Positions 20,700-32,716 of a stretch of 64,000 bases of DNA are shown piece by piece. Position numbers and translations under genes: made by a program. Position 1 is the stretch's first letter. Each line of letters starts with the position of its first letter. Below the pieces are notes generated by a model that saw nothing but the letters and a program-made list of their open reading frames with translations, did not search any database and had not been told where the DNA came from. Location of the stretch: the NCBI GenBank assembly GCA_037976565.1, contig CP137669.1, positions 35,552,912 to 35,616,911 of the forward strand. The letters run 5' to 3'. The stretch is from Mesocentrotus franciscanus (lineage: Eukaryota; Echinodermata; Echinoidea; Camarodonta; Strongylocentrotidae).

Positions 20700-23600
20700 G
20701 TGAGTTGAATGAGGGTGATGTTATAGGGATTATCTAGAAGCTTGAGGATTAAAATATGCCGTGATATTTATTTTCAGTAATCCAATTCAATCTAGTTGTA
20801 AATTATCAAATGGGCACTGTAAGATTAGTGAAAAGGTACACTAAAAAAGGATGTCTAGTGTACCAGTCGCCAAAAATATTTTGGTGTTTAGTACACATTC
20901 ATAGTTATTTTTCTTGATCTATACCTACATTTAATCCTGTTTTTGTAATGTATCATGCTTATAATTAGCTCAGGATTAAGTGTATTACATCTCCTCATTT
21001 CACAACTGTTCCTGCCCACCTGTATAGCTGTACTTGTTCATCTCTAGTTTTCAGGTGATTAGTAGTACCCTTTCAGTGAATATGACATAGGTATCATACT
21101 GCTGTATGTGGTCATATTATTATTAAAGTGCAACTATGCCAACTTCTTGTGATCCTTTTTGGCCTACTATGTGCCTTACAATAATACAGTACCCTTTTCT
21201 TTTGATTAAAAACTTTACAAATTATCATTTGTGCCTTTTTGGGGCAGTATTATTAAAATCTTGTACTTGGTATTATGCAGTAAAATTCAAAGGAGTTTTC
21301 TACAAAATTGTATTTTTTGTTGTAATAGGCACATCCATTCATATATTTTAATTTTCAATACAGGAAGACTTGTCAAAAGAATAAAACATTTATTTTAGAA
21401 TGGGAAAGTTGCTCATTTGAAGCAGAAATTCTGTATCCAGTCATTGATATCTTACTTGTTCTCAAGGAGTTCATCCCTTTGTCAATTATGTTCTGTAACA
21501 ATGACAGCTTACATGTGAGACGGACAGATAAAGTTGGGACCGAAGCAGCCTTCCATGGTATAGAGGAGTATATGTTTCATGCCGAAGAATTTTACCAGAG
21601 ACTTGAGAGGAGACAAGAAGTGCCTGTCAGGAAAATTTACCTAGCAACGGATGATGCCAGTCTTCTCAAAGAAGCAGAGAGAAAGTGAGTACCGGTATGG
21701 AATAAACCCTTGATTTGCCCACAGAGTACCATGCCGGTACCAACAATCAATCCCCACTGTGCTCGGTATTTTGTATCCTAAACCAGAAAGAAAATTAAAC
21801 GTTTAGTCGCTCCCAAACTGTGTGACGAGATGCAAATGCGTTTGACGTGGAAGTCTGGATACAATACTATCTTGAGATTGAACATGGCTTAGAACTTGGA
21901 CTTTTTTTTTTAGTGTTGAACAAATTTGGTGAACTTGTCATATGTTTGTCGTCTGTTGAAATTTGCAGGAATCGTGTACATTTTAGAAGTTCGAATAGAC
22001 AAGAAATAGAGAAATTTTTGTTTAAATTTCTCTCTTATTTTAATTTTGTTCCTTTTACAGATACCCTAAATATGTATTCGTGAGTGACAATGCGATATCT
22101 AAATCAGCTGGCCTTTCATCGAGATACTCCGAGGATTCCTTACGTGGTGTCATTGTTGACATTTTATTCCTGTCTCGTTCTGATTTTCTTGTGTGCACAT
22201 TTTCATCACAGGTTTGTAACTTTTGTCATCTCGTCTTGCCGATTTCATCAAATATGTGAACAAATACTATTCTGCCAAATAAGTCACCCAAACTGCACAA
22301 AACTTCTTGCAATTTGGGATAGTGACATTAAAGATACCATTGGCAATTAAAAAATGACATGATATCATTCAAACTTGGAATGAGAAGCAAGATAAAATAA
22401 ATAAAAAACCTGTAGATAATCGCATCCCACTGTCAGGGTTGACTTGGCATAGAAAATTGACTGTAAAGAAAGAAGGTCTGGCTCACTTTTAATGCAAAAT
22501 AATCATTTGTGTTTAGAATTTTCAATATCAATCCTCCAAAGTTCTTGAAGAAATATATGCCAACCAATCTTCAAAATTGGTACATGAGGTACCTTTAGTA
22601 TAAATGCCCACAGTAATTACTTGCATGTTTGGGGCGGTAAGCTCGGCCCGTTAGATATACCAATCTGTTGTAAGTGATTACTGTCTGTTGAAAGCAGTAA
22701 CTGAGCCATCCTGAAGGAAGAACTGAGGAATGGGAAAACCTCTGCTTCCTTTGTAAGTTATAATGTAGGAAACCTTGCCATTCCAGGATTGTCCTGTCAA
22801 GTCAGGAAAGTTCAACCTGCTCAAGCTACACTGAAATTTTGATGAAAAAAAAATGATACTAATGATTAGAAAAATGTCCATACATCTAATCAACCAAAAC
22901 ATACCTTTTTGAATAAAAATAGATGTATTGAAAATAATATCGCTAGTGATATTCGTTTGTCTCGCAATGTATGGTCAATAAGGGATCTAAAAGATCACGA
23001 CGTTTCGTGCCGCTGCAACACTTCGTCAGGTGATAAAATCTAATGTAAGCAAGTGTGTTTTATACTCTACGGAACAATAACGCACAAGGCCTATTGACAC
23101 TTCCCGTCCAGCCGGCCAGCACCAGTCGATTCCAATCACAAGACAGGCCGAGCCAGCGGCCGGTTGATTGGTTGAGCACGCTATTGTTTCCGCCCAGCAG
23201 GCGAGCCGAGCCAGCAGCCTGCTGATTGGTTGAGCACGCTATTGTTTCCGCCCAGCAGGCGAGCCGAGCCAGCAGCCTGCTGATTGGTTGAGCACCGTGT
23301 GGGTCGGCCAATAGGCCTTGTGCGTTATTGTTCCTATTATTGATCGAATTAATTGACCGCCGGTCCTCCCGTAGAGTATAAAACACGCTTGCTTACATTA
23401 GATTTTATCACCTGACGATATTATTTTTGATACTACATCCGCAATGAGTAATATATTTAGCAAAATAGATGTAGCTGAAATTCTGGTCTTATAACCCCCT
23501 CTCTCTCTCTTATTCTCTCTCTCTCTTATTCTCTCTCTCTCTTATTCTCTCTCTTATTCTCTCTCTCTTATTCTCTCTCTCTCTTATTCTCTCTCTCTCT

Positions 23601-24004
23601 CTTTCTCTTTCTATCTCTCTGTCTCTATCTCTCTCTCTGTCTCTCTCTCTGTCTCTCCTGTCTGAAAACAGGTATGTAGGGTAGCGTATGAGATGATGCA
23701 GTATCTCCACCCAGATGCTGCTGCCAAGTTCCGTTCCCTTGACGACATCTACTACTTCGGTGGGCAGAATGCCCACGAGCAGACTGTACTGTACGAGCAC
23801 AGGCCGCAAGGTTCCGATGAAATAGAGATGCGGCCTGGAGACTCCATAGGCGTGGCTGGCAACCACTGGGATGGCTACTCTAAAGGTTCAAACCTAAGGT
23901 TAATGCCAAGACGAGCCGGTCTCTATCCGTCGTATAAAGTTGAAGACAAAACGAACATTGCCAAGATGCCTACTTATCCAGAGGCTGAGAACTTCCACTT
24001 ATAA
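20456..24004 (+). CDS. FUT8: Alpha-(1,6)-fucosyltransferase exons B-E (copy 2, intact)
   Basis: Exons 20456-20699, 21508-21684, 22061-22211 and 23672-24004 repeat the FUT8 catalytic core and SH3-like domain with all junctions intact. The full [14 protein letters not shown] segment is present in the last exon. No 5' exons lie between this block and copy 1, so alone it could not make an enzyme. The likely truth is one FUT8 gene whose exons B-E are represented twice, and this is the better version of the reading frame. Confidence 0.93.
21508..21684 (+). CDS. FUT8: FUT8 exon C (copy 2)
   Basis: 177 bases, same length as copy 1, with [12 protein letters not shown] and [10 protein letters not shown]. 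Confidence 0.93.
22061..22211 (+). CDS. FUT8: FUT8 exon D (copy 2)
   Basis: 151 bases, same length as copy 1, acceptor CCTTTTACAG and donor GTTTGT. Encodes the [13 protein letters not shown] to TFSSQ segment. Confidence 0.93.
22928..23461. mobile_element. Penelope-like element remnant (copy 2)
   Basis: Flanked by AAAATAGATGTA at 22916-22927 and 23462-23473. It is 58 bases longer than the copy at 11101-11576. The extra length is one more unit of the tandem repeat containing GATTGGTTGAGCACGCTATT and CGCCCAGCAGGCGAG. The left arm keeps an intact hammerhead-like core on the minus strand. Confidence 0.8.
22994..23034 (-). ncRNA. Hammerhead-ribozyme-like core in Penelope arm
   Basis: On the minus strand the order is ATCAC, CTGACGA, a helix II able to pair GTG with CAC, GAAA, CGTC, GTGAT. 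This supplies the CUGANGA and GAAA boxes and a GUC cleavage triplet. ATCAC/GTGAT forms a perfect 5-bp stem I. Two oddities: one extra A between CUGACGA and helix II, and almost no room for stem III (ACGU), which would suggest weak or dimer-dependent activity. Hammerheads are known from Penelope-like elements. Function here is predicted only. Confidence 0.5.
23497..23658 (+). repeat. (CTCT)n polypyrimidine tract before exon E (copy 2)
   Basis: CTCT runs interrupted by several TTATT units, ending just before the FUT8 terminal exon. The order of units differs from 11611-11766. Confidence 0.9.
23672..24004 (+). CDS. FUT8: FUT8 terminal exon E (copy 2)
   Basis: 333 bases ending in TAA. It holds an uninterrupted [16 protein letters not shown] run, then the SH3-like domain and the C-terminus [11 protein letters not shown]. 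Confidence 0.95.
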   Translation, partial: VCRVAYEMMQYLHPDAAAKFRSLDDIYYFGGQNAHEQTVLYEHRPQGSDEIEMRPGDSIGVAGNHWDGYSKGSNLRLMPRRAGLYPSYKVEDKTNIAKMPTYPEAENFHL

Positions 24005-24279
24005 CCCAAAGCCGCTTGTCTGTTTGTCAGCAAGTTTGTTTGTCTGTGTGTTTGTCCATATTTGTTTAGTCATACATGTAGTATAGACAATTAGAACTAG
24101 GACTGTAGTATACATGGGCTGTAATATTTAAATCTGACACTCTTTTACCCTTCCTTTTTTAAAGCCAGTGGGAATCAGCTAAATGGAAATGCAAACTGAT
24201 TATGTGATTTGAACCCGTGAGATAGTGGTTCTAAATGGTTGGAAATCTTAGATCACGAGTGAGACGGTTGAGGGTTGAT

Positions 24280-24476
24280 GGTTTGTTTTACCTGACCGTT
24301 CAGGAAGCATATGTGTGCTTGTAAGAAAGCAACCAGGGGACCGACGGCTTGAAGTCCTCTCCAAGGGAATTAGTAATGAGGATTAATGCCTGACCAAAGG
24401 CCACGAGTGCATCGACTTGGTTTCAAACCCGGACCCATGCTTAAAGACCACTGCTTTACTACTGAACCATTGCACC
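24280..24476 (-). mobile_element. tRNA-derived SINE, family S1 (duplicate)
   Basis: Counterpart of 12383-12581 inside the long duplication, with small indels. Confidence 0.78.
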
Positions 24477-25955
24477 TTCCTGATAGCATTTCCCAACCAG
24501 TTGGTGGGGGAAGGGTCAGAGATCTTCTACTTTGAAGTTACCATATTTTCACAAGAATGCCCAAAACTGCATATCATGTCACTTGTAATTTTAACAATTT
24601 GAGCTGCACCTCTAAATGTCATATAAAAATATGTCATAATGAATATTATATACATACAGACTAAAGTGTCCATGCTGTATAAATTTGAGCCATTTTCTAT
24701 TGACTGTGTTGTATTATCAACACGGTGGTGTTAACTTGTTAACCATGTTTTCAGAATATTTTTAACCCATTGGTTATAAAACACAAGATGTGATGGATTG
24801 GATTTGCAAAGGAATGTTTAAATAGGAAGTGAAGATTTTGAAACTACCAAAGTTTTATCAGTAATGTGGAGCACGCTGAAATTGTTTGAAGCCAAAGACG
24901 GCATCATAAGGGTGTTTTACTCAGAGCCATCTATACACAGAGTTTGGCCAACTTGGTTTCAGTTGGTCACAACATGACGTATGTTCTTTTGTTCTGTGCT
25001 TCTCCTAACAATTCAGTAATCAATATGATGTACCTAACTCAGACCAGGTTGGCTAAACTCTCTTTATCAATGGCATTGGTTTTACCGTTGGTATGGTGTG
25101 TAGCTAACACCAATACATGGCTGAAGTCTGCTCTTAGTTCACTTTGTTACCCATAAAGCAATACTTTTTGTTCTTCAACTCCTATTAGAATATCGTGCAA
25201 ATTTGCAAAGAAATACACTCAAGTTTAATAAGGGTAAACAAATACTATTTGGGATTATTACTTTCTGCTATCTTTTGAAGCAATAAGAAATTGATTCTGA
25301 GATTATATGCATTCTATCGCATGTGCTTTTCTGTTGCCAAAAGAAATGCAATGTTGTTTCAAACTTAAAACATCTCAAAGTGTTCATCTCATTTTAAATT
25401 GAACATGTCGTTTCGTCATCTGTTCATGTATTATGATAATTAGGCACAAAGATTTACAGCTTCTGGAACAGGCTGATGCATTGAGGGCACAAGTTTATAA
25501 AGCAGAAATTGCTTTTTTTCATGTACAAACCTTTGAACTCACATAATCCAACACATTGTTGGAAAATAACAGTTTCATTAAAAGTGTTATATTTGACTAA
25601 ATTAGTCTGAGAATTTATTTCCTAGATTCAAATCGGACTTTGTAGTTTTAGATTGTATAAAAAATCAATATTGGGAAGTGATTTTCAGTATTATTTATGT
25701 TTTGGAATCATGTGTAAATGTAACAGATAGTGCCTAATTTTCTATTGATTATAACTCTGTAAAGTAAGATTGTAAATTGAATTTCAGTGTGAAAGAGATT
25801 TATGTGAATACCAAATTTTGTACTACATTATAAAAGTTTATCGTAGAGAATCTTTAACAAAACAATATATGTAGGTCTGTGTATGTACTATTGCATGTGG
25901 TGGTCCCAAATTTCCTTGTTTTTGAGCCAGATGTTGTATTTAGAAAGTATTTTAT

Positions 25956-26238
25956 AATATTAATATTAATATTCGGTTCTTGTATAGCGCATATCACATT
26001 TAAACGTCTCTATGCGCTTCCAAATTTGGAAATGATTACCCCTATTTAGCCTAGCTGCCATTACGGCGCTCTAGCATTTCAAGGAATTAATTCCTGCCAG
26101 GTACCCATTTACCTCACCTGGTTCGAGTGTGGCAAATGTATATTAATGTCTTGCCAAAGGACATTAGTGCCGCGGGACTCGAACCGCGGACCTTGTGATC
26201 CACAGTCCGTGACATATCCACTCGACCACGACACCTCT
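25956..26238 (-). mobile_element. tRNA-derived SINE, family S2 (duplicate)
   Basis: Counterpart of 14061-14348. It keeps the B-box GGTTCGAGTCC. A GCG and a G are missing around the tRNA-like region. Confidence 0.78.
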
Positions 26239-29186
26239 ACTAAATTGTAGTTTTAGAATGTATAGAAAATCAATATATATTTATGAGTTGTCTGATATAG
26301 CTTTGTAAATATCTTTGATCTCAATGCGGACATACAGAGGAATTAGTTTTAATGCAGGGACTGGGATGAAAGGAGTAGAGCTTAAAACAAAGTTTATATA
26401 CAATTTATTCCAATTGATCCTTGTGAACAAATAAAATTCATTTCATCTGGTGCAAACTATACATGTAGAAATGCTACAAATTGTAGTTCTTGCATGAAGA
26501 TTATAGTTGGGTTCTCTTTGTTACTTCTTCACCCTATTACCGGTAGCTGTATTCATTAAAGCATACTAACTTAAGGCTCAGTGTGTCAACAGATTTAAGG
26601 AGCACCAAGGAGCACCAAGTCAACCTCTTTATGCCATAAAAGTTGCCACAAATTGCTAACTGATTGAATAACGACAATCACATCATTGTGAAGTCAGATT
26701 TTATATCTCCATTTTTGACTGGATTAATTTGTCTATTGAATTTGTTACTGAGCTACTGGAATTTCTTTAGAATGGAGAGGTCGATATGAATATTAGCTAT
26801 AGATGCATATATATGAGAGGTATAATTTTGTTTGCAGAAAAGTACTGTTATGCTCGGTGTACACTCATCTCAACTCATCTATAAGATAGACCAGATTTTA
26901 ATCAGTAAGTTAAAAAAGGACTTAACTGTTGTTTCTTAATGAAAAGATAATTTTGTATAAATTGTTTAAATGTTACATTTTCCTTTAGTGAATATTGCAT
27001 CTTTAATCATGAATTTTTAAATTGTACAACATGAAAACATTTATCAACTCTGTAATTATCGCTTTTGAGTATAGTCAAATTAATATATACATGTATGTAC
27101 CCGGTACATGTGAAGCTTTCAGTAGAAATAGAGCTCTATTTTTCTTTGCTTTTACATGCTTCAGCTGCTTAATCATGGTTAAAACTGAAATTCAGATTAA
27201 TTTTAAATGATGAAAATATTTTACTGTAACTTAACGAACTGCAGATGTAAATATTGAGTGCTAATTTGAACTTTAGTCCATTTTTAGTTATTATATAAGG
27301 TTGTTATTAAAGCCTCTGAATTTTCTGCATAATTATAGCTACTACAGTCCAGTATTGAGATTTTCTATTAATAAGGACACATGTAATAATAGCAGTTAAT
27401 TTATAATGTACTTCCAATGTGTCTAAGCCCCATACAAAGTTAATATTATTTTTTAATCACTTTCATAAAAAAATTAAGTTGACTCTTATTTTCTCTTCAT
27501 TCACTGAGATCTTTTTTTTGTTTAAAGAAATTCAGATAAAGCTTGAGCAGGGCTGAGATGTGGTACTTGTAAGACATTATTACCCTTTATAAAACATTTC
27601 TCTTTAAAATATAAAATTGTATCATGTTTATTGTTGTCTTTAGTGAGAAGGTGCATTGTATTGATTGATACAAATAACTGTAAAATGATCATAAAAGTTG
27701 GATATTTATATCATTTTTTGTGCAAAGACGTACATGTACATGTAAGTGTCTTTTAAAAAAACTTTTTAAAAGAATTATTTGTTGAATTATAAAAATATGC
27801 ACTGATGGAGTGTTCCGTACATGTTTCATATTATATTGATTCCATTGTCTTGACAAAAAAATATTGTACAATTTCCAATGTCAGATTTATCCGTTTTTTC
27901 CCTCAGGATCAGAATAACTGTAATTGATTGCCACATTTATTTGATTTGTTTGTGATTTCTGTCAGAGAGCAAAGATTTGTTTTGGTACATTTGGTAATAT
28001 ACTCTTCATGTTTTATAGTGTGAAAAATATTGTTAAGATGAATATATGACTCGACATGCCAGACATTCATAGCTGTCGTTGTTATGGATTGGGGTTAAAG
28101 AACATGTAAAGATTCATTCAGACAGAACGCAGTAAACAGGAAAAAAAAATTATAAAAAATAAAATGCTATGGCAAAATTAAATGACTTTAGTATGGTGCA
28201 TGTAGAAAATGTGTATGTAACACATGATGCACTGTCATTTTAGAGGCAGTGTGTATGTGTGAATAGAACTATATATTTTGGATTTCTCTTTTAATGTTTC
28301 GTTTTGCTTCTTTGAACATGCAGATTTTTTCGTTATTTGATTTCCGGCTAGAATAAATCAAAGGTATATGCTTTAAAGAAATTATGCAAAAACATGCATG
28401 TATGATTATGATAATAAAAGTTTTCATTATAATTTTTTCCAAAGAGCAATTAAAATAAAAAATAATTTATGTAACAAAATATTATTCTTGTACAATATCA
28501 ATTATATATCACCCCAAATGGAATGATCATGTACTTCTTTAATTCTGTAGTCATGCTTTCATGTAGTGTGAAATCAGAAACTGAAGTGTGCTTTAAATTG
28601 TCACAAATTTTTGCAGCAATCGCCAAAAGTATCATTTCGAATCACATTTTTAAAATCTGCTAAAGTTTTTGGTTTTGCAGTTCTCTTTCCGTGTAATTGT
28701 TTATGTGTACTTGCACTTCTATATCAAATATTTTGTACAAAGACATTTTTATCTTGAAGTATATTATAGCAGTAGTAACCATTAAATGTACGTCTTTGCT
28801 GTAGGGCAAAATGATGCTTTTGGAGAGAACAAACTTACAAGTTACGTGTATCTCCAACAGGAAGTCGAGAACAATGTTTTTTTTCGAGCAAAATCATGAC
28901 CAGAATTTATTTGAAATGACTTCCTTATCTATTACTCCATTTCAGCTTGTGATCATAGGTGCATGGGACATAGTGGCTCAAATTCCATTGAAGAGGTTTA
29001 AAGTCGCCATGATTTTTAACTTCCTCCCTGGTCCAAAATAAGCATTATTACTTTTTAATGGGATAACTAATTTTGGGTGTATATTTATTGCCGCCCAATC
29101 GCCCATTGGGCATATAGAGATGCATGTGTACTACACTTATGGAGGTTTTAACCTTTGATGAACCTCATTCATGAATTTAGGCCATC

Positions 29187-29482
29187 TTGGGGTGTTTCAC
29201 AAAGACTAAGATCAACTTTAAGTTGGACTTAACTATGGCAGGCCTTTCATGCCATTGTTTGCTCTCACCATTTACTGGCATTGGTCTCTCAAGGGACGTA
29301 CAAATCATGGTCACAAATCTACAGAATTTACATTTTTTGATAATTCATTATTGAAGGAAAAAATATTATCTAAAGATCATAATTGAGAGACAATAGTGAG
29401 AGCAACCAGTGGCATGAATGGCCTGCCATATTTAAGTCCACCTTAAAGTCGATCTTAAGTAGTCTTTGTAAAACACCCCCCT
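29187..29482. mobile_element. MITE family R2, copy 2
   Basis: Left GGGGTGTTTCACAAAGACTA and right GTAAAACACCCCC ends. The core (GGCATTGGTCTCTCAAGGGA and onward) is the reverse complement of the core at 1663-1944. Confidence 0.75.
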
Positions 29483-29892
29483 GGTCTGTAGTGCTACACT
29501 CACATTTTATATTCATATTTTTGATTGCCTCTTTTTCCATGTATTACTATTACATATTAGCAAAGGTTTTCTGTTAATTAACTTTCCACTGGTGTTTTAG
29601 ATAACATACATTATTGCCTTTAGCAATTTAGCAATTATGAGCAAAGTGTAAAGTACACAATTACTGCACATTTTAGTGTGCAATATCAACCAGCTCAAAA
29701 AAAAAAAATGAAGAAAAAAATTGTGCCATATCGTGTTTTGTAAAATCCTGCTTTTCTTCCCACTCGATAAATGTAAGAAGTAGTGACAAAAAGCATCTGT
29801 GCTTCAGTTTATGATATTAATATTAGTTTTGAATTATTATGTTTTTGTCAGCACTTATTTTCTTGCAATGTGGTCAAAAAGGAATCTAAAAG

Positions 29893-29935
29893 ATCTCGAC
29901 GTTTCGTGCGCCGCTGCAACACTTCGTCAGGTGAT
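29893..29935 (-). ncRNA. Hammerhead-ribozyme-like core, left Penelope arm
   Basis: Minus strand ATCAC-CTGACGA, helix II GTG/CAC, GAAACGTC, then GAGAT. Stem I has one A-A mismatch. Same extra A and minimal stem III as at 22994-23034. Confidence 0.5.
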
Positions 29936-29945
29936 AAAAACTAAT

Positions 29946-30191
29946 GTAATCACTGAGCACAAGAGGGACGTCAGGCTCCGCCGAACTGACAACTCAGCCG
30001 TAGCCGAACATGCTTGGGATAACCAGCATCAACCAGACTGGGACGGGGTTCAGTGCCTTTCCCAGGAACGGCATTGGTACACACGGAGGGTAAAAGAAGC
30101 TATCAATATCCGTCTCAATCCCAATAATTTCAACAGAGACAACGGGATCGATATCCCCGAATTTTGGATGCGTACGATACGCCGCCATGAC
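29946..30191 (+). pseudogene. C-terminal endonuclease fragment of a Penelope-like polyprotein
   Basis: An open frame of about 80 codons with EHKRDVRLRRTDNSAVAEHA, W, then DWDGVQCLSQE, RRVKEAINIRLNPNNFNRD and a conserved Trp. The AVAEHAW-(H)-DWD-KEAI-I-NFNRD-G-W layout matches what I know of the GIY-YIG-associated C-terminus of Penelope-like elements. The N-terminal part (reverse transcriptase and the GIY-YIG strand itself) is missing. It is a relic of a self-copying element, not a host gene. Confidence 0.75.
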
Positions 30192-30549
30192 ACTCCCGTC
30201 CAGCCGGCCGGCCAGCACCGGTCGATTCCTTTCAGCAGAGGGGCCGAGCCAGCGGCCCGTTGATTGGTTGAGCTCGCTATTGCTTCCGCCCAGCAGGCGA
30301 GCCGAACCAGCGGCCTGCTGATTGGTCGAGCACCGTGTGTGTCGACCATTAGGCTATTTGCATAATTAGCCGAACCAGCGGCCTACTGATTGGTTGAGCA
30401 CCGTGTGCGTCGACCATTAGGCTATTTGCATATTCAGCCGATAGGCCAATAGGCCTTGTGCATTATTGTTTCCGATTATCGATCGAATTATAGACCGTCG
30501 CGCCGGTCCTCCCGTAGAGTATAAAGCACCCTTGCTTACATTAGTTTTT

Positions 30550-30592
30550 ATCACCTGACGAAGTGTTGCAGCGGCGCACGAAACGTCGAGAT
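30550..30592 (+). ncRNA. Hammerhead-ribozyme-like core, right Penelope arm
   Basis: Plus strand ATCAC (30550-30554), CTGACGA (30555-30561), a GTG/CAC helix II, GAAA (30580-30583), CGTC, then GAGAT (30588-30592). It is the mirror of 29893-29935, as expected for inverted arms. It lies about 25 bases downstream of TATAAA. Confidence 0.5.
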
Positions 30593-31589
30593 CTTTTAGA
30601 TTCCTTTTTGACCACATTGCGAGACAAACGAATATCACTAGCGATATTATTTTCGATACTACATCCGCAATGAGTAATATATTTAGCACTTATTTTCTTG
30701 TTTTCAAATTAGGTACCTTTTCTTTATTTGCCATATTTTCCTCCCTTGTTTTTTTTATAAATTTTTTATTATTTTGTAAATCTTAACATTGTTTATCTCT
30801 TTCTTGTCAGCTGTTTAAGATAGATTTATACCACAGTTTCGGTCACTAAATATTTAATGATTGGCTTGGGACATAATAAATCATGTTAAGAAATCCTATG
30901 ATGTGTAAGTATGATTATCTCGAATTTTGTAGTACTTGAAAATCACAGATGAAATAATTTTCAGTTTGATTATATTAGAAGCAATTAATAACGTTTAATA
31001 TGCCATGGTATTCTTTTCCCATGGAAAATATATTTATATGTATATTCTGTATCATGTCATGTGACCCATATGTGGTAAAAGGTGTATTGTAAGATGTGAT
31101 GGAGTATAAAGAACACAAGGGTGTACGTGTATCGATTCTGTAATAAAAGAAAATAAATAAATAAGGATGATTAAAGAGCAAGGTGTATTGTATTACTTAT
31201 TTGGCTACAGATAGGATATGGTATGATCATGAGAAATGACAGGGTGCAGTGTGAATGTATGGATGTTGCGCCGCTCGCTAGTCCATTTTTTGAATGCATG
31301 GGCTGCAGCTGCATGCATGGGCAAGGGACACCATATGCAGACCAATTCGAGTTAGGGAATAACATCCTGTAAGCGAGAATAAATTAATGAATTGATAAAT
31401 AACCAAGCAAATATGTCATCAGATATTCAAATTTTCTAGCAAAATGATTTCTCAAAGGTTGGAAAATGGGTCCTCATTTTGTTTCTGTAGCAGTTATTTG
31501 CTGATGAGGCTTGGACAATTCAAATAGGGTCTATGCTTCCCCAAGAAAAAAATAGCAATATGCCATGTCCCTGTGCAGCCCTACCTTTG

Positions 31590-31624
31590 AGCATAGACCT
31601 ACCACCTGGTGGTAGGTCTATGCT
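31590..31624. repeat. Perfect palindrome, 17-bp arms
   Basis: AGCATAGACCTACCACC, one central T, then its exact reverse complement. A further copy of GGTCTATGCTT lies about 60 bases upstream near 31529, in inverted relation to the first arm. Confidence 0.85.
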
Positions 31625-32390
31625 TTGAGTGAAATAAGTATCTTGGAGAAGGAACTGAATCCACAAAGGTAAAAATATATTTTTTGTAAATGGTCCAGCT
31701 TATAAAAATAATATAGAAGCTCTAGCTATGATAACTTCCACAAAATATCTTGAGATTAAACATACTACACCCTTAGTATCAAAGGCTGATATATATACGT
31801 AATTTTTAATTGTTTCAAATCATATGATATGTATAGTTGTGCTGTTACAACAGATTGAATATCAATTTTGTATTTGGCGTTAGAACAAAATAAATAGAAC
31901 TTCTTGAGGAAAGTCTAGTACTCCATGTAGTGTCTTGAGCCAAGACTAATTCTGATGTAACAACAAACACTGAGAAGTAAGGTAACCAATCGTTTGGAGT
32001 CTACCTGCTGCCAAATCCAAACTCAGATTTATGTGCCGTCTAGGTGAGTAGTAAAAAGAAGACTTGGCTTTCTGTATTGTTATTTTAGGTCTAAGATGTT
32101 TTAGTAACTTATACACATGTAGTAGACTAGACCCTATATGAATATAAAATTAGTTTGTTATTTTAACTGTATCCCCATATGTTTACATTCATGTGTGGTA
32201 CAAGGATCAAGATCCAGACTGCAACAAATTAATGAACCTTTAATGTACATGTAGTCTGTAGATCTGATTTTAATGATTTTATTATTTTATCACTCATATA
32301 GATTTATAGCCATCATACACAGTATACATGTGATTTTATAATGTTTTACTTACCTGTTTCTTTCAATTTAGATCAGGTATTAAGTTTAAA

Positions 32391-32716
32391 CAGGGCTGCC
32401 GGCTGTCAACTTCGGGGAACTGCTTCGAGGGAGATTGTATACAATTTTTCTGGCTCAATGGGGGAGGAGGGGTGTTGAGTTTAAAAATAATTGAAGTGCT
32501 CACAACCCCCCCGTTGAGCAAAACAAAAATTGCATACGATACGGTACGCTGGTTCATTTAACACGTTTGGCAGGAAGTTTTTTCATAAACCGGGAGATTG
32601 CGGGAGAGCGGGAGGAAGGGTGTGGTGGCAGGAGTCTCGCGCTACGAGCTGGTGGGACGGCAGGAGAATGAGCGTGGTGGCGTGAGACTCCCTCCAAATG
32701 CGAGTTGACAGCCCTG
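32391..32716. mobile_element. hAT-like MITE
   Basis: Ends CAGGGCTGCCGGCTGTCAAC and the inverse AGTTGACAGCCCTG. CAGGG fits the short hAT terminal pattern. The interior is GC-rich, with CGGGAG repeats near 32591-32615. No clean 8-bp target duplication was found. Confidence 0.55.

Larger units (their letters stand above)
17570..28976 (+). repeat. Long near-identical segment, copy 2 (start of second contig)
   Basis: Starts inside the (AAAC)n tail corresponding to 5749 and ends at CATAGTGG, the last bases of copy 1 before the gap. It carries FUT8 exons B-E, the pseudo-exon, the R1 MITE, the Penelope remnant and both SINEs. It lacks exon A. The 26239-28976 part shows no gene. Confidence 0.95.
29866..30685 (+). 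mobile_element. Penelope-like retroelement fragment with intact insertion boundaries
   Basis: An 820-bp insertion flanked by a 15-base duplication GCACTTATTTTCTTG at 29851-29865 and 30686-30700. Inverted arms of roughly 80 bases (29866-29950 and 30537-30625) bracket a GIY-YIG-type coding fragment and a tandem array with GATTGG-TGAGCACCGTGTG units and GACCATTAGGCTATTTGCAT repeats. A TATAAA is at 30520. Each arm has a hammerhead-like core. The reverse transcriptase region is absent, so the copy is non-autonomous. Inverted truncated terminal repeats are characteristic of Penelope-like elements. Confidence 0.82.

Noticed and set aside
17570..24004. A second, independent FUT8 paralogue
   Set aside because: It has no 5' exons, introns are nearly identical, and the copy boundaries coincide with the gap, which favours an assembly overlap.
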